Shown: in pieces, positions 7,377 through 13,889 of the stretch
Position numbering within the stretch: the first letter of the stretch is position 1
Layout of the letters: every line of letters begins with the position of its first letter
NCBI GenBank assembly: GCA_947176425.1
Contig: CAMWQV010000014.1
Coordinates: forward strand, 1-13,971
Source of the DNA: an uncultured Clostridia bacterium
Lineage (GTDB): Bacteria > Bacillota > Clostridia > Oscillospirales > Oscillospiraceae
Length of the DNA: 13,971 nt
Reading direction: 5' to 3'
Translations under genes and position numbers: made by a program
Notes under the pieces: generated by a model
Seen by the model: the letters and a program-made list of their open reading frames with translations, nothing else
The model's database searches: none
Told to the model about the DNA's origin: nothing

Positions 7377-7396
7377 ATGCTTGACGAGCATATAAT
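7372..7396. promoter_or_regulatory. LysR recognition dyad (T-N11-A type) of divergon 1
   Basis: ATTATATGC (7372-7380) and GCATATAAT (7388-7396) form a perfect 9-bp dyad with a 7-nt spacer that begins with the lysR -35 (TTGACG). Its centre, 7384, is about 66 bp upstream of the predicted SDR operon start, the classic location of a LysR recognition site. Binding here would also cover the lysR promoter, predicting negative autoregulation. Confidence 0.65.
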
Positions 7397-7409
7397 TTTA
7401 GGGTATACT
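7381..7409 (+). promoter_or_regulatory. promoter of the divergon 1 lysR gene
   Basis: -35 TTGACG (7381-7386), 17-bp spacer, -10 TATACT (7404-7409), 27 bp before the lysR start codon. The -35 lies inside the spacer of the dyad at 7372-7396. The -10 with its flank (GTATACTTT, 7403-7411) is the reverse complement of the divergent -10 region (AAAGTATAC, 7323-7331), so the two promoters are mirror images. Confidence 0.75.
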
Positions 7410-7436
7410 TTCAAAAAAACAGGAGGAACATCATTT

Positions 7437-8330
7437 ATGGAATTGCGGGTCTTACGATATTTTCTTGCGGTAGTTCGGGAGGAAAGCATCTCTAAGGCGG
7501 CAGAATCTCTGCACCTCACCCAGCCGACCCTTTCCCGCCAAATTATGGAACTGGAGGAAAAATTAGGGATCAAGTTGCTCAATCGTGGGAAGAAAAATCG
7601 TAAAGTTACCCTGACCGATGAGGGCAGGCTGTTTCGCAAACGTGCGGAAGAATTGGTGGAATTGGCCGATAAAATGCGTTCCGAATTTTCGGTAACAGAT
7701 GGGTTGGTTAGCGGTGATATTTATATTGGCAGCGGCGAGACAGAAGCGATGTATCTGATTGCCTCAGCTGCAACGGAATTGCAAATAGAATACCCACATA
7801 TCCGCTACCATCTTTTCAGCGGAAACGCTGCGGATGTGTCGGAACGACTTGACAATGGCCTGTTGGACTTCGGAATTCTGGTCGGCGAAGCTGATATGAC
7901 CAAGTATGATTACCTCCCTCTGCCTGTTACGGACGTATGGGGGGTATTGATGAGGAAGGACAGCCCTCTTGCAGAAAAAAACGCAGTTAGTCAGAAGGAT
8001 TTGTCCGAGATTCCCTTAATCCTTTCTCAACAATCACTGTCTACCAATGAACTTGCCGGCTGGTATGGTGGTGCTTTTGGAGAATCTAATGTTGTTGCAA
8101 CCTACAATCTGATTTATAACGCAACATTGATGGTAGCTGCGGGTCTTGGCTATGCAGTTACTTTAGACAAATTGGTGAACACTACCGGTAACAGTGAGTT
8201 ATGCTATCTTCCGTTAGTCCCAAGATTAGAGGCCCGGTTGAGTATCGTATGGAAAAAGCATCGAGGATTTTCAAAAGCAACTGGATTATTTCTTCAAAAG
8301 TTGCGGTGTTTGATACAGTCTACTCCTTGA
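7437..8330 (+). CDS. LysR family transcriptional regulator (divergon 1)
   Basis: DNA-binding regulator of 297 residues, normal LysR length. The N-terminal winged HTH covers about residues 1-60 (ELRVLRYFLAVVREESISKAAESLHLTQPTLSRQI, written here in part), followed by a linker helix and a periplasmic-binding-protein-like effector domain from about residue 90. The start at 7437 is chosen because AGGAGG lies 10 nt upstream and the LysR family begins MELRVLRYF; the open frame extends upstream through the promoter and is not used. It is divergent from the SDR operon, which it probably controls. It is a clear paralog of the LysR at 9103-9993, with shared stretches such as ERLDNGLLDF, KYDYLPLP and WGVLMRKDSPLA in the effector domain. 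The co-inducer is unknown. Confidence 0.93.
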   Translation: MELRVLRYFLAVVREESISKAAESLHLTQPTLSRQIMELEEKLGIKLLNRGKKNRKVTLTDEGRLFRKRAEELVELADKMRSEFSVTDGLVSGDIYIGSGETEAMYLIASAATELQIEYPHIRYHLFSGNAADVSERLDNGLLDFGILVGEADMTKYDYLPLPVTDVWGVLMRKDSPLAEKNAVSQKDLSEIPLILSQQSLSTNELAGWYGGAFGESNVVATYNLIYNATLMVAAGLGYAVTLDKLVNTTGNSELCYLPLVPRLEARLSIVWKKHRGFSKATGLFLQKLRCLIQSTP

Positions 8331-8408
8331 TTTTTCTTGGTTGGTTTCTGAATTCGGCAGATGCGGATTTTGTTAACAGTTTGTTCGCTCATTCAAATAC
8401 TGTGGGGA

Positions 8409-8933
8409 CTACCTCAATACTTTCGACAAATACAAAACTAAATCGTCATCATTGCAGCAATCTGCATACTGCGGACAAACCTTATCACGATACCAAACAC
8501 CACTCCCATCTGGGATATATCCACGCTTTACATACATTCTTTGTGCGCTTCCATATCCACTGTTCAGACCGACACCGAGATAAACGATGTCTGAATAATC
8601 CAAAGCAATTTTCTCCGCGATATCCATCAATTTGCTTCCGATACCCTTGTTTCGATACTTTTCAAGTACGCCAAAATCCACAATCTCCGGATATCCCTGA
8701 TTGGCAAAAGGACCATTCTCAGAATTTGCATATACATTGATATATCCAGCAACATTTCCTTTATACTCCGCAACGAGTGCGACACACTTTCCGGCTGCCT
8801 GGTGCTGTAATCTCATTTCATACTTTTCTATCGTTTGATTCCAGCCTTGAGCTATTTCCTCGCAAGTAATAATTTGTCCATCACTCTGTACCATATCACG
8901 AATTTGTATTTTTTCGTCTTTATAATAGACCAT
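8409..8933 (-). CDS. GNAT family N-acetyltransferase
   Basis: Cytoplasmic acetyl-CoA-dependent acetyltransferase of 174 residues with unknown acceptor. The acetyl-CoA-binding motif A is FGVLEKYRNKGIGSKLMD (R94, G97, G99), followed by the helix/strand IAEKIALDYSDIVYLGVG and motif B SAQRMYVKRGYIPD. The start at 8933 is chosen because AGAGGG lies about 9 nt upstream; an open frame runs 10 codons further from a TTG but overlaps a dyad in the leader. It is convergent with lysR 1 (78 bp apart, with no clear terminator seen) and is not part of either divergon operon. Its base composition is visibly AT-richer (about 38% GC in a sampled 60-base stretch) than the hydrolase and SDR genes, hinting at separate acquisition. 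Confidence 0.9.
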   Translation of the reverse strand: MVYYKDEKIQIRDMVQSDGQIITCEEIAQGWNQTIEKYEMRLQHQAAGKCVALVAEYKGNVAGYINVYANSENGPFANQGYPEIVDFGVLEKYRNKGIGSKLMDIAEKIALDYSDIVYLGVGLNSGYGSAQRMYVKRGYIPDGSGVWYRDKVCPQYADCCNDDDLVLYLSKVLR

Positions 8934-8948
8934 ATCTTTACCCTCTAC

Positions 8949-8990
8949 AAATAACCACGACAAATCTTGATTTTACCGCCGTGGTTATTT
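8949..8990. promoter_or_regulatory. 11-bp dyad overlapping the GNAT promoter (candidate operator)
   Basis: AAATAACCACG (8949-8959) and CGTGGTTATTT (8980-8990) are perfect reverse complements 20 nt apart. The upstream arm overlaps the -10 of the GNAT promoter and the predicted start (near 8980) lies at its end, so most of that arm is not transcribed. This argues for a DNA operator rather than an RNA hairpin. Confidence 0.6.
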
Positions 8991-9015
8991 TATCACAGCT
9001 AATTTCATTACGCAA
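8987..9015 (-). promoter_or_regulatory. promoter of the GNAT gene
   Basis: Minus-strand -35 TTGCGT (9010-9015), 17-bp spacer, -10 TAAAAT (8987-8992), about 54 bp before the chosen start codon. It shows that the acetyltransferase is transcribed on its own. Confidence 0.7.
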
Positions 9016-9102
9016 GGATTGATCGTGTATTACCCGATGGGACAGATTGAACGGTTCATAGCGTGTTCTTGCTGCCGATACTTTCTTGACGGTTCCAAAT
9101 GC

Positions 9103-9993
9103 TCAGTCAAATTGAGAAACCGCATAATGTTCCTTTAGATCGTTCAGCAGCACTTCCGCTGCAGGTGTAAACACCTGATACTTTTTCCAAACAATATATA
9201 GTTTTGTCTCTAACGTGGGCATCAGCGGACGAAAGCAAAGTTCACTTCGTTCGCTGGTATCTGTCAGCTTATCAAAGGTCAAAACATACCCAAGCCCCTC
9301 TCTCACTAATATGCTCCCATTATAAGTCAGATTAATGGTAGCTACGATATGCAGACGGTCTACCATTTCTCCGAACAGCCTGGGAATGTCCTCCCGGATA
9401 CCCTGCCGGGAGACAATCAGCGGTAAATCCAGAAGATCATCAAAGCAGACGGTTTCTTTTTGGGCCAGCGGCGTGTCCTTCCGCATAACAACGCCCCAAG
9501 TGTCCGCTCCAGGGAGTTCCAAGTAATTGTATTTTGATAAATCAACCGCCTGGGCAATCACGGCAAAATCCAATAACCCGCGATCCAGCCGTTCCGCCAG
9601 ATCATCGGTATCCCCGCTGTATAGATGGACCTGTATTCCTGGATGTTGCTTCTGTACTGCCTTAATTCGCCGTGCCAGATGCTGGATGCTTTCCGATTCT
9701 GCACAGCCGATATGAATATTTCCTCCGGTAATCTGCCCCAATGCTCTGAACTCATCGGCGGTTTTATCCACCATATCCAAAATATCCTCTGCCCGCCGGC
9801 GCAGGAGCATCCCCTCGTCCGTCAGCCGGACACTGAAGCTGCTGCGGACAAAGAGTTTCTTTCCTAATTCCGTCTCCAGATCTTTGATTTGCTTGGACAG
9901 CGTAGGCTGGGAAATATGAAGCCGCTGGGCTGCATGGGTAACACTTCCCTCCCGTGCGACTTCTAAAAAGTAGCGTAATACTCGAATTTCCAT
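9103..9993 (-). CDS. LysR family transcriptional regulator (divergon 2)
   Basis: DNA-binding regulator of 296 residues. The HTH is at the N-terminus (MEIRVLRYFLEVAREGS, then THAAQRLHISQPTLSKQIKD) and a LysR effector-binding domain fills the rest (GGNIHIGCAESES, ERLDRGLLDFAVIAQ, WGVVMRKDTPLAQ, GLGYVLTFDKL). The start at 9993 has GGAGG 7 nt upstream; the frame is open 16 codons further but that stretch holds the promoter -10. It is divergent from the small-protein/hydrolase/flavoprotein/DUF362 operon and is the likely regulator of it. It is a close paralog of the LysR at 7437-8330 along the whole length. A possible second control is repression of its own promoter, since its -35 sits in the recognition dyad. 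Co-inducer unknown. Confidence 0.93.
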   Translation of the reverse strand: MEIRVLRYFLEVAREGSVTHAAQRLHISQPTLSKQIKDLETELGKKLFVRSSFSVRLTDEGMLLRRRAEDILDMVDKTADEFRALGQITGGNIHIGCAESESIQHLARRIKAVQKQHPGIQVHLYSGDTDDLAERLDRGLLDFAVIAQAVDLSKYNYLELPGADTWGVVMRKDTPLAQKETVCFDDLLDLPLIVSRQGIREDIPRLFGEMVDRLHIVATINLTYNGSILVREGLGYVLTFDKLTDTSERSELCFRPLMPTLETKLYIVWKKYQVFTPAAEVLLNDLKEHYAVSQFD

Positions 9994-10012
9994 TGGAACA
10001 CCTCCGAGCAAA

Positions 10013-10041
10013 AGTATATCAAAACGCGTTATTCCATGCAA
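10013..10041 (-). promoter_or_regulatory. promoter of the divergon 2 lysR gene
   Basis: Minus-strand -35 TTGCAT (10036-10041), 17-bp spacer, -10 TATACT (10013-10018), 19 bp before the start codon. The -35 starts at the first base of the 7-nt spacer of the dyad at 10027-10049, exactly as in divergon 1. Confidence 0.75.
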
Positions 10042-10056
10042 GAATAACGTGATATA
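10015..10056. promoter_or_regulatory. LysR recognition dyad of divergon 2, with flanking dyad
   Basis: The core is CGTTATTC (10027-10034) and GAATAACG (10042-10049), a perfect 8-bp dyad with a 7-nt spacer, centred at 10038. An outer pair, TATATCA (10015-10021) and TGATATA (10050-10056), flanks it asymmetrically. The core centre is about 66 bp upstream of the predicted start of the divergent operon, the normal LysR recognition position. Confidence 0.65.
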
Positions 10057-10068
10057 GAAATTAAGTAT

Positions 10069-10097
10069 TTGCTATTTAAACATCCATGTCGTATGAT
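10069..10097 (+). promoter_or_regulatory. promoter of the small protein / hydrolase / flavoprotein / DUF362 operon
   Basis: -35 TTGCTA (10069-10074), 17-bp spacer, -10 TATGAT (10092-10097), predicted start near 10104, about 16 bp before the first gene. The -35 lies in ATTTGCTATTT (10067-10077), identical to the -35 region of the SDR operon promoter. Confidence 0.7.
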
Positions 10098-10119
10098 AGA
10101 CGCACAGGGAGGTGATGAT

Positions 10120-10359
10120 ATGCCGGAAGCGTCAGATACCAAAGGCATCTTTTGTCAAAACCTGATTGACGCTGGGTGCGGCCCGGAGCTTGTCAGGCAT
10201 TGCGCGGCTTTGGCTCAGCAAAAAGAAACTGCTGAATTGATGCGTGTCCTCTCCCACCACAGAAGGATTTTATTGGATGCCGTTCACCAAAACGAGAAAA
10301 GGATCGACTGTCTGGACTATCTTATCTATCATCTCGAAAAACAAAACCAAAATCATTGA
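10120..10359 (+). CDS. small conserved-looking protein, function unknown
   Basis: A 79-residue cytoplasmic protein that opens the divergon 2 operon. The start at 10120 is chosen because a near-perfect AGGGAGGTGAT site lies just upstream; the open frame begins earlier, within the promoter. No signal peptide or membrane segment is visible. It is largely helical and charged, with the pattern FCQNLIDAGCGPELVRHC near the N-terminus, LSHHRRILLDAVHQNEKRID in the middle, and CLDYLIYHLEKQ at the end. I have an impression of similar small proteins (NLxDAGC ... LLDxIHxxQKxIDCLDYLIY) in Clostridia annotated as hypothetical, but cannot verify it. Four cysteines (12, 20, 28 and 64) could bind a metal or sense redox state. 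It is 23 bp upstream of the hydrolase and surely cotranscribed. Confidence 0.8.
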   Translation: MPEASDTKGIFCQNLIDAGCGPELVRHCAALAQQKETAELMRVLSHHRRILLDAVHQNEKRIDCLDYLIYHLEKQNQNH

Positions 10360-10382
10360 AACAATATGAGGAGGAATTGAAC

Positions 10383-11363
10383 ATGGAAGAAAAGCTGACG
10401 TTGACGCAGGAATGGGATAAGACATTCCCCAAGAGCGAGAAAGTGGATCACCGCAAGGTCACGTTCCACAACCGCTATGGCATTACCCTGGCCTCTGACT
10501 TGTATACACCCAAGAATACGGTCGGCAAGCTGCCCGCTATCGCGGTCTGCGGCCCTTTCGGTGCTGTGAAGGAGCAGGCTGCCGGACTGTACGCCCAGAC
10601 GATGGCAGAGCGTGGTTTCCTTACTATCGCTTTTGATCCGTCCTTTACCGGAGAAAGCGGCGGCACTCCCCGCTATATGGCTTCCCCGGACATCAACACC
10701 GAGGACTTCCAGGCGGCGGTGGACTTTCTCTCCGTGCAGGACAATGTGGACCCGGAGAAAATCGGCATGATCGGCATCTGCGGCTGGGGCGGTATGGCGT
10801 TGAATACAGCCGCGCTGGATACTCGTATCAAGGCCACCGTCTCCTCCACCATGTACGATATGAGCCGGGTGAACGCGCAAGGCTATTTCGACGCAGAGAA
10901 CAGTGCGGAGGCCCGATATGAAAAGCGCAGGGTGATGAATGCCCAGCGCATTGTGGACTATAAAAATGGCAGCTATGAGCTGGGCGGCGGCGTGGTCGAT
11001 CCTCTGCCCGATGACGCGCCCTTCTTCGTCAAGGACTACTATGACTACTACAAGACCCAGCGCGGCTATCATCCCCGCTCCCTCAATTCCAACGGCGGCT
11101 GGAACAAGATTGGCTGTCTGTCCTTCCTCAATCAGCCTATCCTATGCTATGCCAATGAAATCCGCAGCGCCGTTCTGATTATGCACGGTGAGAAAGCTCA
11201 TTCCTGCTATTTCAGTAAGGATGCTTTTGCAAAGCTGACCGGCGACAACAAGGAACTGCTTATCATCCCGGATGCTGTGCATACCGATTTGTACGACGGC
11301 GGTGGAAAGGATGCGATCCCCTTCGACAAGCTGGCGGAGTTCTTCCAGGAGAACTTGAAATAA
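10383..11363 (+). CDS. alpha/beta hydrolase with cysteine nucleophile elbow (dienelactone hydrolase-like superfamily)
   Basis: Cytoplasmic hydrolase of 326 residues, with no signal peptide. The core strands give PAIAVCGPFGAVKEQAAGLYA (oxyanion region) and AFDPSFTGESGGTPR; the nucleophile elbow is GICGWGG with Cys133 in place of the usual serine, and the catalytic histidine is probably His300 in IIPDAVHTDLYD. The strand that normally ends in the acidic triad residue reads LIMHGEKAHSCYF and has no Asp at the usual place, so the acid may be Glu270 or lie elsewhere. Cys nucleophiles are known in dienelactone hydrolases, and this subgroup is usually annotated only as alpha/beta hydrolase. The start at 10383 has AGGAGG 8 nt before it; an in-frame upstream start at 10356 overlaps the previous gene and is less likely. 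Second gene of the divergon 2 operon. Substrate unknown. Confidence 0.9.
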   Translation: MEEKLTLTQEWDKTFPKSEKVDHRKVTFHNRYGITLASDLYTPKNTVGKLPAIAVCGPFGAVKEQAAGLYAQTMAERGFLTIAFDPSFTGESGGTPRYMASPDINTEDFQAAVDFLSVQDNVDPEKIGMIGICGWGGMALNTAALDTRIKATVSSTMYDMSRVNAQGYFDAENSAEARYEKRRVMNAQRIVDYKNGSYELGGGVVDPLPDDAPFFVKDYYDYYKTQRGYHPRSLNSNGGWNKIGCLSFLNQPILCYANEIRSAVLIMHGEKAHSCYFSKDAFAKLTGDNKELLIIPDAVHTDLYDGGGKDAIPFDKLAEFFQENLK

Positions 11364-11386
11364 TAGAGCTGCTTAGCTCAATAGTG

Positions 11387-11421
11387 AGACGGATGCGGCG
11401 GTAAAGCGGCGGCATCCGTCT
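11387..11421 (+). repeat. intercistronic hairpin between hydrolase and flavoprotein genes
   Basis: Perfect 10-bp inverted repeat AGACGGATGC / GCATCCGTCT around a 15-nt GC-rich loop, in the 82-bp gap between the two genes. Only a short TT follows before TTAAACG, so it would be a leaky terminator at best; read-through into the flavoprotein, which has no clear promoter of its own, is likely. A smaller hairpin (GAGCT-gctt-AGCTC) lies just upstream at about 11366-11379. Confidence 0.65.
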
Positions 11422-11445
11422 TAAACGATATCAGGAGGAATCCAT

Positions 11446-11976
11446 ATGCAAATTCTCGTATTAAACGGCAGTCCCCGGCCCAATGGAAATACCAAGGACA
11501 TGGTGGAGGCATTTCGGGGCGGTGCGGTATCTGCCGGACATCGTGTCGATGTAGTAGATGTGTGCCGGTTGAAAATTAGCGGCTGTCTTGCCTGTGAATA
11601 CTGCCACACCAAAGGCCGTGGGGTCTGTGTCCAAAAGGACGATATGCAGCAAATTTACGACCTGCTGAAAGAGACGGAAATGCTGGTGCTGGCATCCCCC
11701 ATTTACTATCACGGTATCTCTGGTCAGCTGAAATGTGTCATTGATCGCTTCTACTCTGCCGCATATCCCAGCAAGCCGCCCAAACTGAAAAAAGCTGCTA
11801 TGATTTTAAGCTCTGGTGATGCCAATATGTATGATGGTGCAATGTTCTCGTTTCAAGGGGACTTTTTGGATTACCTGGGATTGGAGAACATGGGCGTATA
11901 TACTGCGCATGGGGCCGAAAATGGTTCAAAGAAAAAGCTGGAGGAACTTTGTGCCTTTGGGGAGAGTTTGAAATGA
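11446..11976 (+). CDS. iron-sulfur-flavoprotein-like NAD(P)H-dependent FMN reductase
   Basis: Cytoplasmic flavin enzyme of 176 residues with a flavodoxin fold. The FMN phosphate loop is GSPRPNGNT (8-16), and a typical active-site region is LVLASPIYYHGISGQLKCVIDRF (cited in parts: ASPIYYHG and CVIDRF). A compact cysteine cluster, Cys47-x2-Cys50-x2-Cys53-x7-Cys61, matches the CX2CX2CX4-7C signature known for archaeal and bacterial iron-sulfur flavoproteins, so a 4Fe-4S cluster beside FMN is likely. It could pass electrons from ferredoxin or NAD(P)H to a downstream acceptor. A strong AGGAGG site lies 9 nt before the start. The stop overlaps the next start (ATGA), so it is translationally coupled to the SLH-DUF362 protein. 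Partner and acceptor are not evident. Confidence 0.9.
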   Translation: MQILVLNGSPRPNGNTKDMVEAFRGGAVSAGHRVDVVDVCRLKISGCLACEYCHTKGRGVCVQKDDMQQIYDLLKETEMLVLASPIYYHGISGQLKCVIDRFYSAAYPSKPPKLKKAAMILSSGDANMYDGAMFSFQGDFLDYLGLENMGVYTAHGAENGSKKKLEELCAFGESLK

Positions 11977-13868
11977 TATACAAGCGATTTCTGTCCTTTG
12001 TGCTGGCGGTCCATATACTCTGTCTTTTGACTGTGACTTCATGTGCAGCAGCAGAAATCTCTACAGAAAATAACAGCCATCCTATATCACAAAGCCAAGA
12101 ATCCCATACCCTGTTTTCGGATGTTTCCTCGGATGCGTGGTATGCGGAGGCGATTGCCTACTGCCAGCAGTACGGCATTATGGATGGAACTGCTGCCGCT
12201 GCTTTTGCGCCGGAAGAAACTTTGACCCGTGCCATGCTGGCTGCTGTGCTCTATCGCATGAGCGGAAGTCCTTCTATCTCTGCTTCACCTGCCTTTGCGG
12301 ATGTGACCGCTGAAGCATGGTATAGCAATGCAGTTTCCTGGGCATCGGCTCATGACGTGATTTCTGGATATGGCGGCGGAACCTTCGGAGTAAACGACCC
12401 CACAACACGAGAGCAGGCCGTTACTATTTTATGGCGCTATGCTGGAAGTCCGGAGAGTGGGAAAGCAGCAGACCTTTCTGACATGAGCGCTGTTTCCGAT
12501 TGGGCGCAAACGGCAGTCTGCTGGGCCAATACCAACGATATACTGGACGGAATGACAGAAGATCGCCGCTTTAACCCGAAAGCAAACATCAAAAGAGGAG
12601 AAATTGCCGCTATGTTATATCACTATCTTTCCCACCCCTATGATGGCGTGTATCCGCAGCATGAACCCTACGGTACAGGCATCGGGGCTATGCCGGGCCG
12701 AGTCGTCTGGGCCTATGATCCTGCATCGGTGGACTGGGACGGCAGCGGATATTGGTGGAATCTGGATCACTTTGACGAGAACGCTATTCAGCGTATGGTC
12801 AGTGACAGCATCGCATCTTTAGGCGGTGCAGAAACTGTTCAGGCGGGCTGGGCTGCTCTGTTTCAAGCCCACAATAGGGCGCGGGGCAGGAACAGCGGTT
12901 ATACGCCTGGAGAAAAAATCGCTGTCAAGGCAAATATCAACGGCTCCGCTGTGATGGATGATGATACTTCCGGCAAAACGCAGATGAGTTATACTAACCC
13001 GATCCTGCTGAAAACCCTTCTGCTTTCGCTGGTGGATGAGGCCGGTATTGCTCCATCTGATATTACAGTATACGATGTGTCCCGTCTGTTCCCGGATTAT
13101 ATGGTAGAATTATGCACCCAGGGGAAACTGAATGGCGTAAACTTTGTAGGCCGTGATAATAGCACTGCCGATGAAAACGCCCCCATTATCTGGTCGCATG
13201 AGTTCAGCGACAGCGTAAACTATCTGCCCACCTGTGTGATGGAAGCGGAATATATCATCAATTTGGCAAATCTGAAAGGCCACAGCTATGGCATTACTCT
13301 CTGCGGCAAGAACCATTTTGGTTCTTTTATCAACGGGAACAGAATGCGTCCCCCAGAGGGCGCAAATCTTCACCAGTGGCTGACCCGGAATGAGATGGGT
13401 ATTTACAGTCCGCTGATAGACCTGATGGCCAATGCCGACCTGGGCGGCAAAACGGTTCTTTATATGCTGGACGCGCTGATCTGCGCTCCTTCAGAAGGCG
13501 CATCCATTACCGGCGATAATTCCAGATGGCAGCAAGCCCCGTTTCATGGTGGTTACACGGCCAGTGTATTCGTTTCCCAGGACCCGGTTGCAATTGACAG
13601 CGTGGGAGCGGATTTTCTGATGAATGAGCCGTCAGTAACCAGCCGTAATGGGGCGCTGCGGGACAACCCTGCTGTGGAGAATTATCTCCATGAGGCCGGG
13701 CTAGTGGCTGCCGCTCCCTCTGGAACGGTCTACACAGACAGCCGCGGCAACACGATTGCGAACTTAGGCGTTCATGAGCATTGGAACAATTCTGCACAGA
13801 AGCAGTATAGCCGCAATTTGGGAAATCAAGAGGGAATTGAACTGATTTTTCTATCAGGCAATTCATAA
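11973..13868 (+). CDS. SLH-domain lipoprotein with DUF362 domain
   Basis: Predicted exported protein of 631 residues. The signal peptide ends in LLTVTSC (Cys24), a plausible lipobox. Three SLH repeats follow (about 48-98, 108-158 and 168-220), with motifs LTRAM, TTREQ and IKRGE. The rest (about 231-615) is a DUF362 domain: VVWAYDPASVDWDG, EKIAVKANING, the lysine/glycine-rich NLKGHSYGITLCGKNHFGSF, and the C-terminal SQDPVAIDSVGADFL. DUF362 proteins occur with ferredoxin-like modules but their activity is unknown to me. No 4Fe-4S motif is seen here. The start at 11973 is chosen over an in-frame codon at 11949 because it gives ATGA overlap with the flavoprotein gene and a proper signal peptide. 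Lipid plus SLH anchoring on one protein is unusual. Last gene of the operon. Confidence 0.88.
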   Translation: MIYKRFLSFVLAVHILCLLTVTSCAAAEISTENNSHPISQSQESHTLFSDVSSDAWYAEAIAYCQQYGIMDGTAAAAFAPEETLTRAMLAAVLYRMSGSPSISASPAFADVTAEAWYSNAVSWASAHDVISGYGGGTFGVNDPTTREQAVTILWRYAGSPESGKAADLSDMSAVSDWAQTAVCWANTNDILDGMTEDRRFNPKANIKRGEIAAMLYHYLSHPYDGVYPQHEPYGTGIGAMPGRVVWAYDPASVDWDGSGYWWNLDHFDENAIQRMVSDSIASLGGAETVQAGWAALFQAHNRARGRNSGYTPGEKIAVKANINGSAVMDDDTSGKTQMSYTNPILLKTLLLSLVDEAGIAPSDITVYDVSRLFPDYMVELCTQGKLNGVNFVGRDNSTADENAPIIWSHEFSDSVNYLPTCVMEAEYIINLANLKGHSYGITLCGKNHFGSFINGNRMRPPEGANLHQWLTRNEMGIYSPLIDLMANADLGGKTVLYMLDALICAPSEGASITGDNSRWQQAPFHGGYTASVFVSQDPVAIDSVGADFLMNEPSVTSRNGALRDNPAVENYLHEAGLVAAAPSGTVYTDSRGNTIANLGVHEHWNNSAQKQYSRNLGNQEGIELIFLSGNS

Positions 13869-13889
13869 AATAAAGAATGTCTTACCATG

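Noticed and set aside
8331..8408. Terminator between the convergent lysR 1 and GNAT genes
   Set aside because: Only a weak 5-bp ACAGT/ACTGT pairing with a long loop was seen and no T-run after it.
9000..9102. Gene remnant or mobile-element end between GNAT promoter and lysR 2 stop
   Set aside because: No open frame, no inverted terminal repeat pair and no recognisable protein fragment; short repeats of ACGGTTC are within chance.
10353..11072. 239-codon minus-strand open frame over the hydrolase
   Set aside because: Antisense shadow of the alpha/beta hydrolase; no ribosome binding site or recognisable domain.
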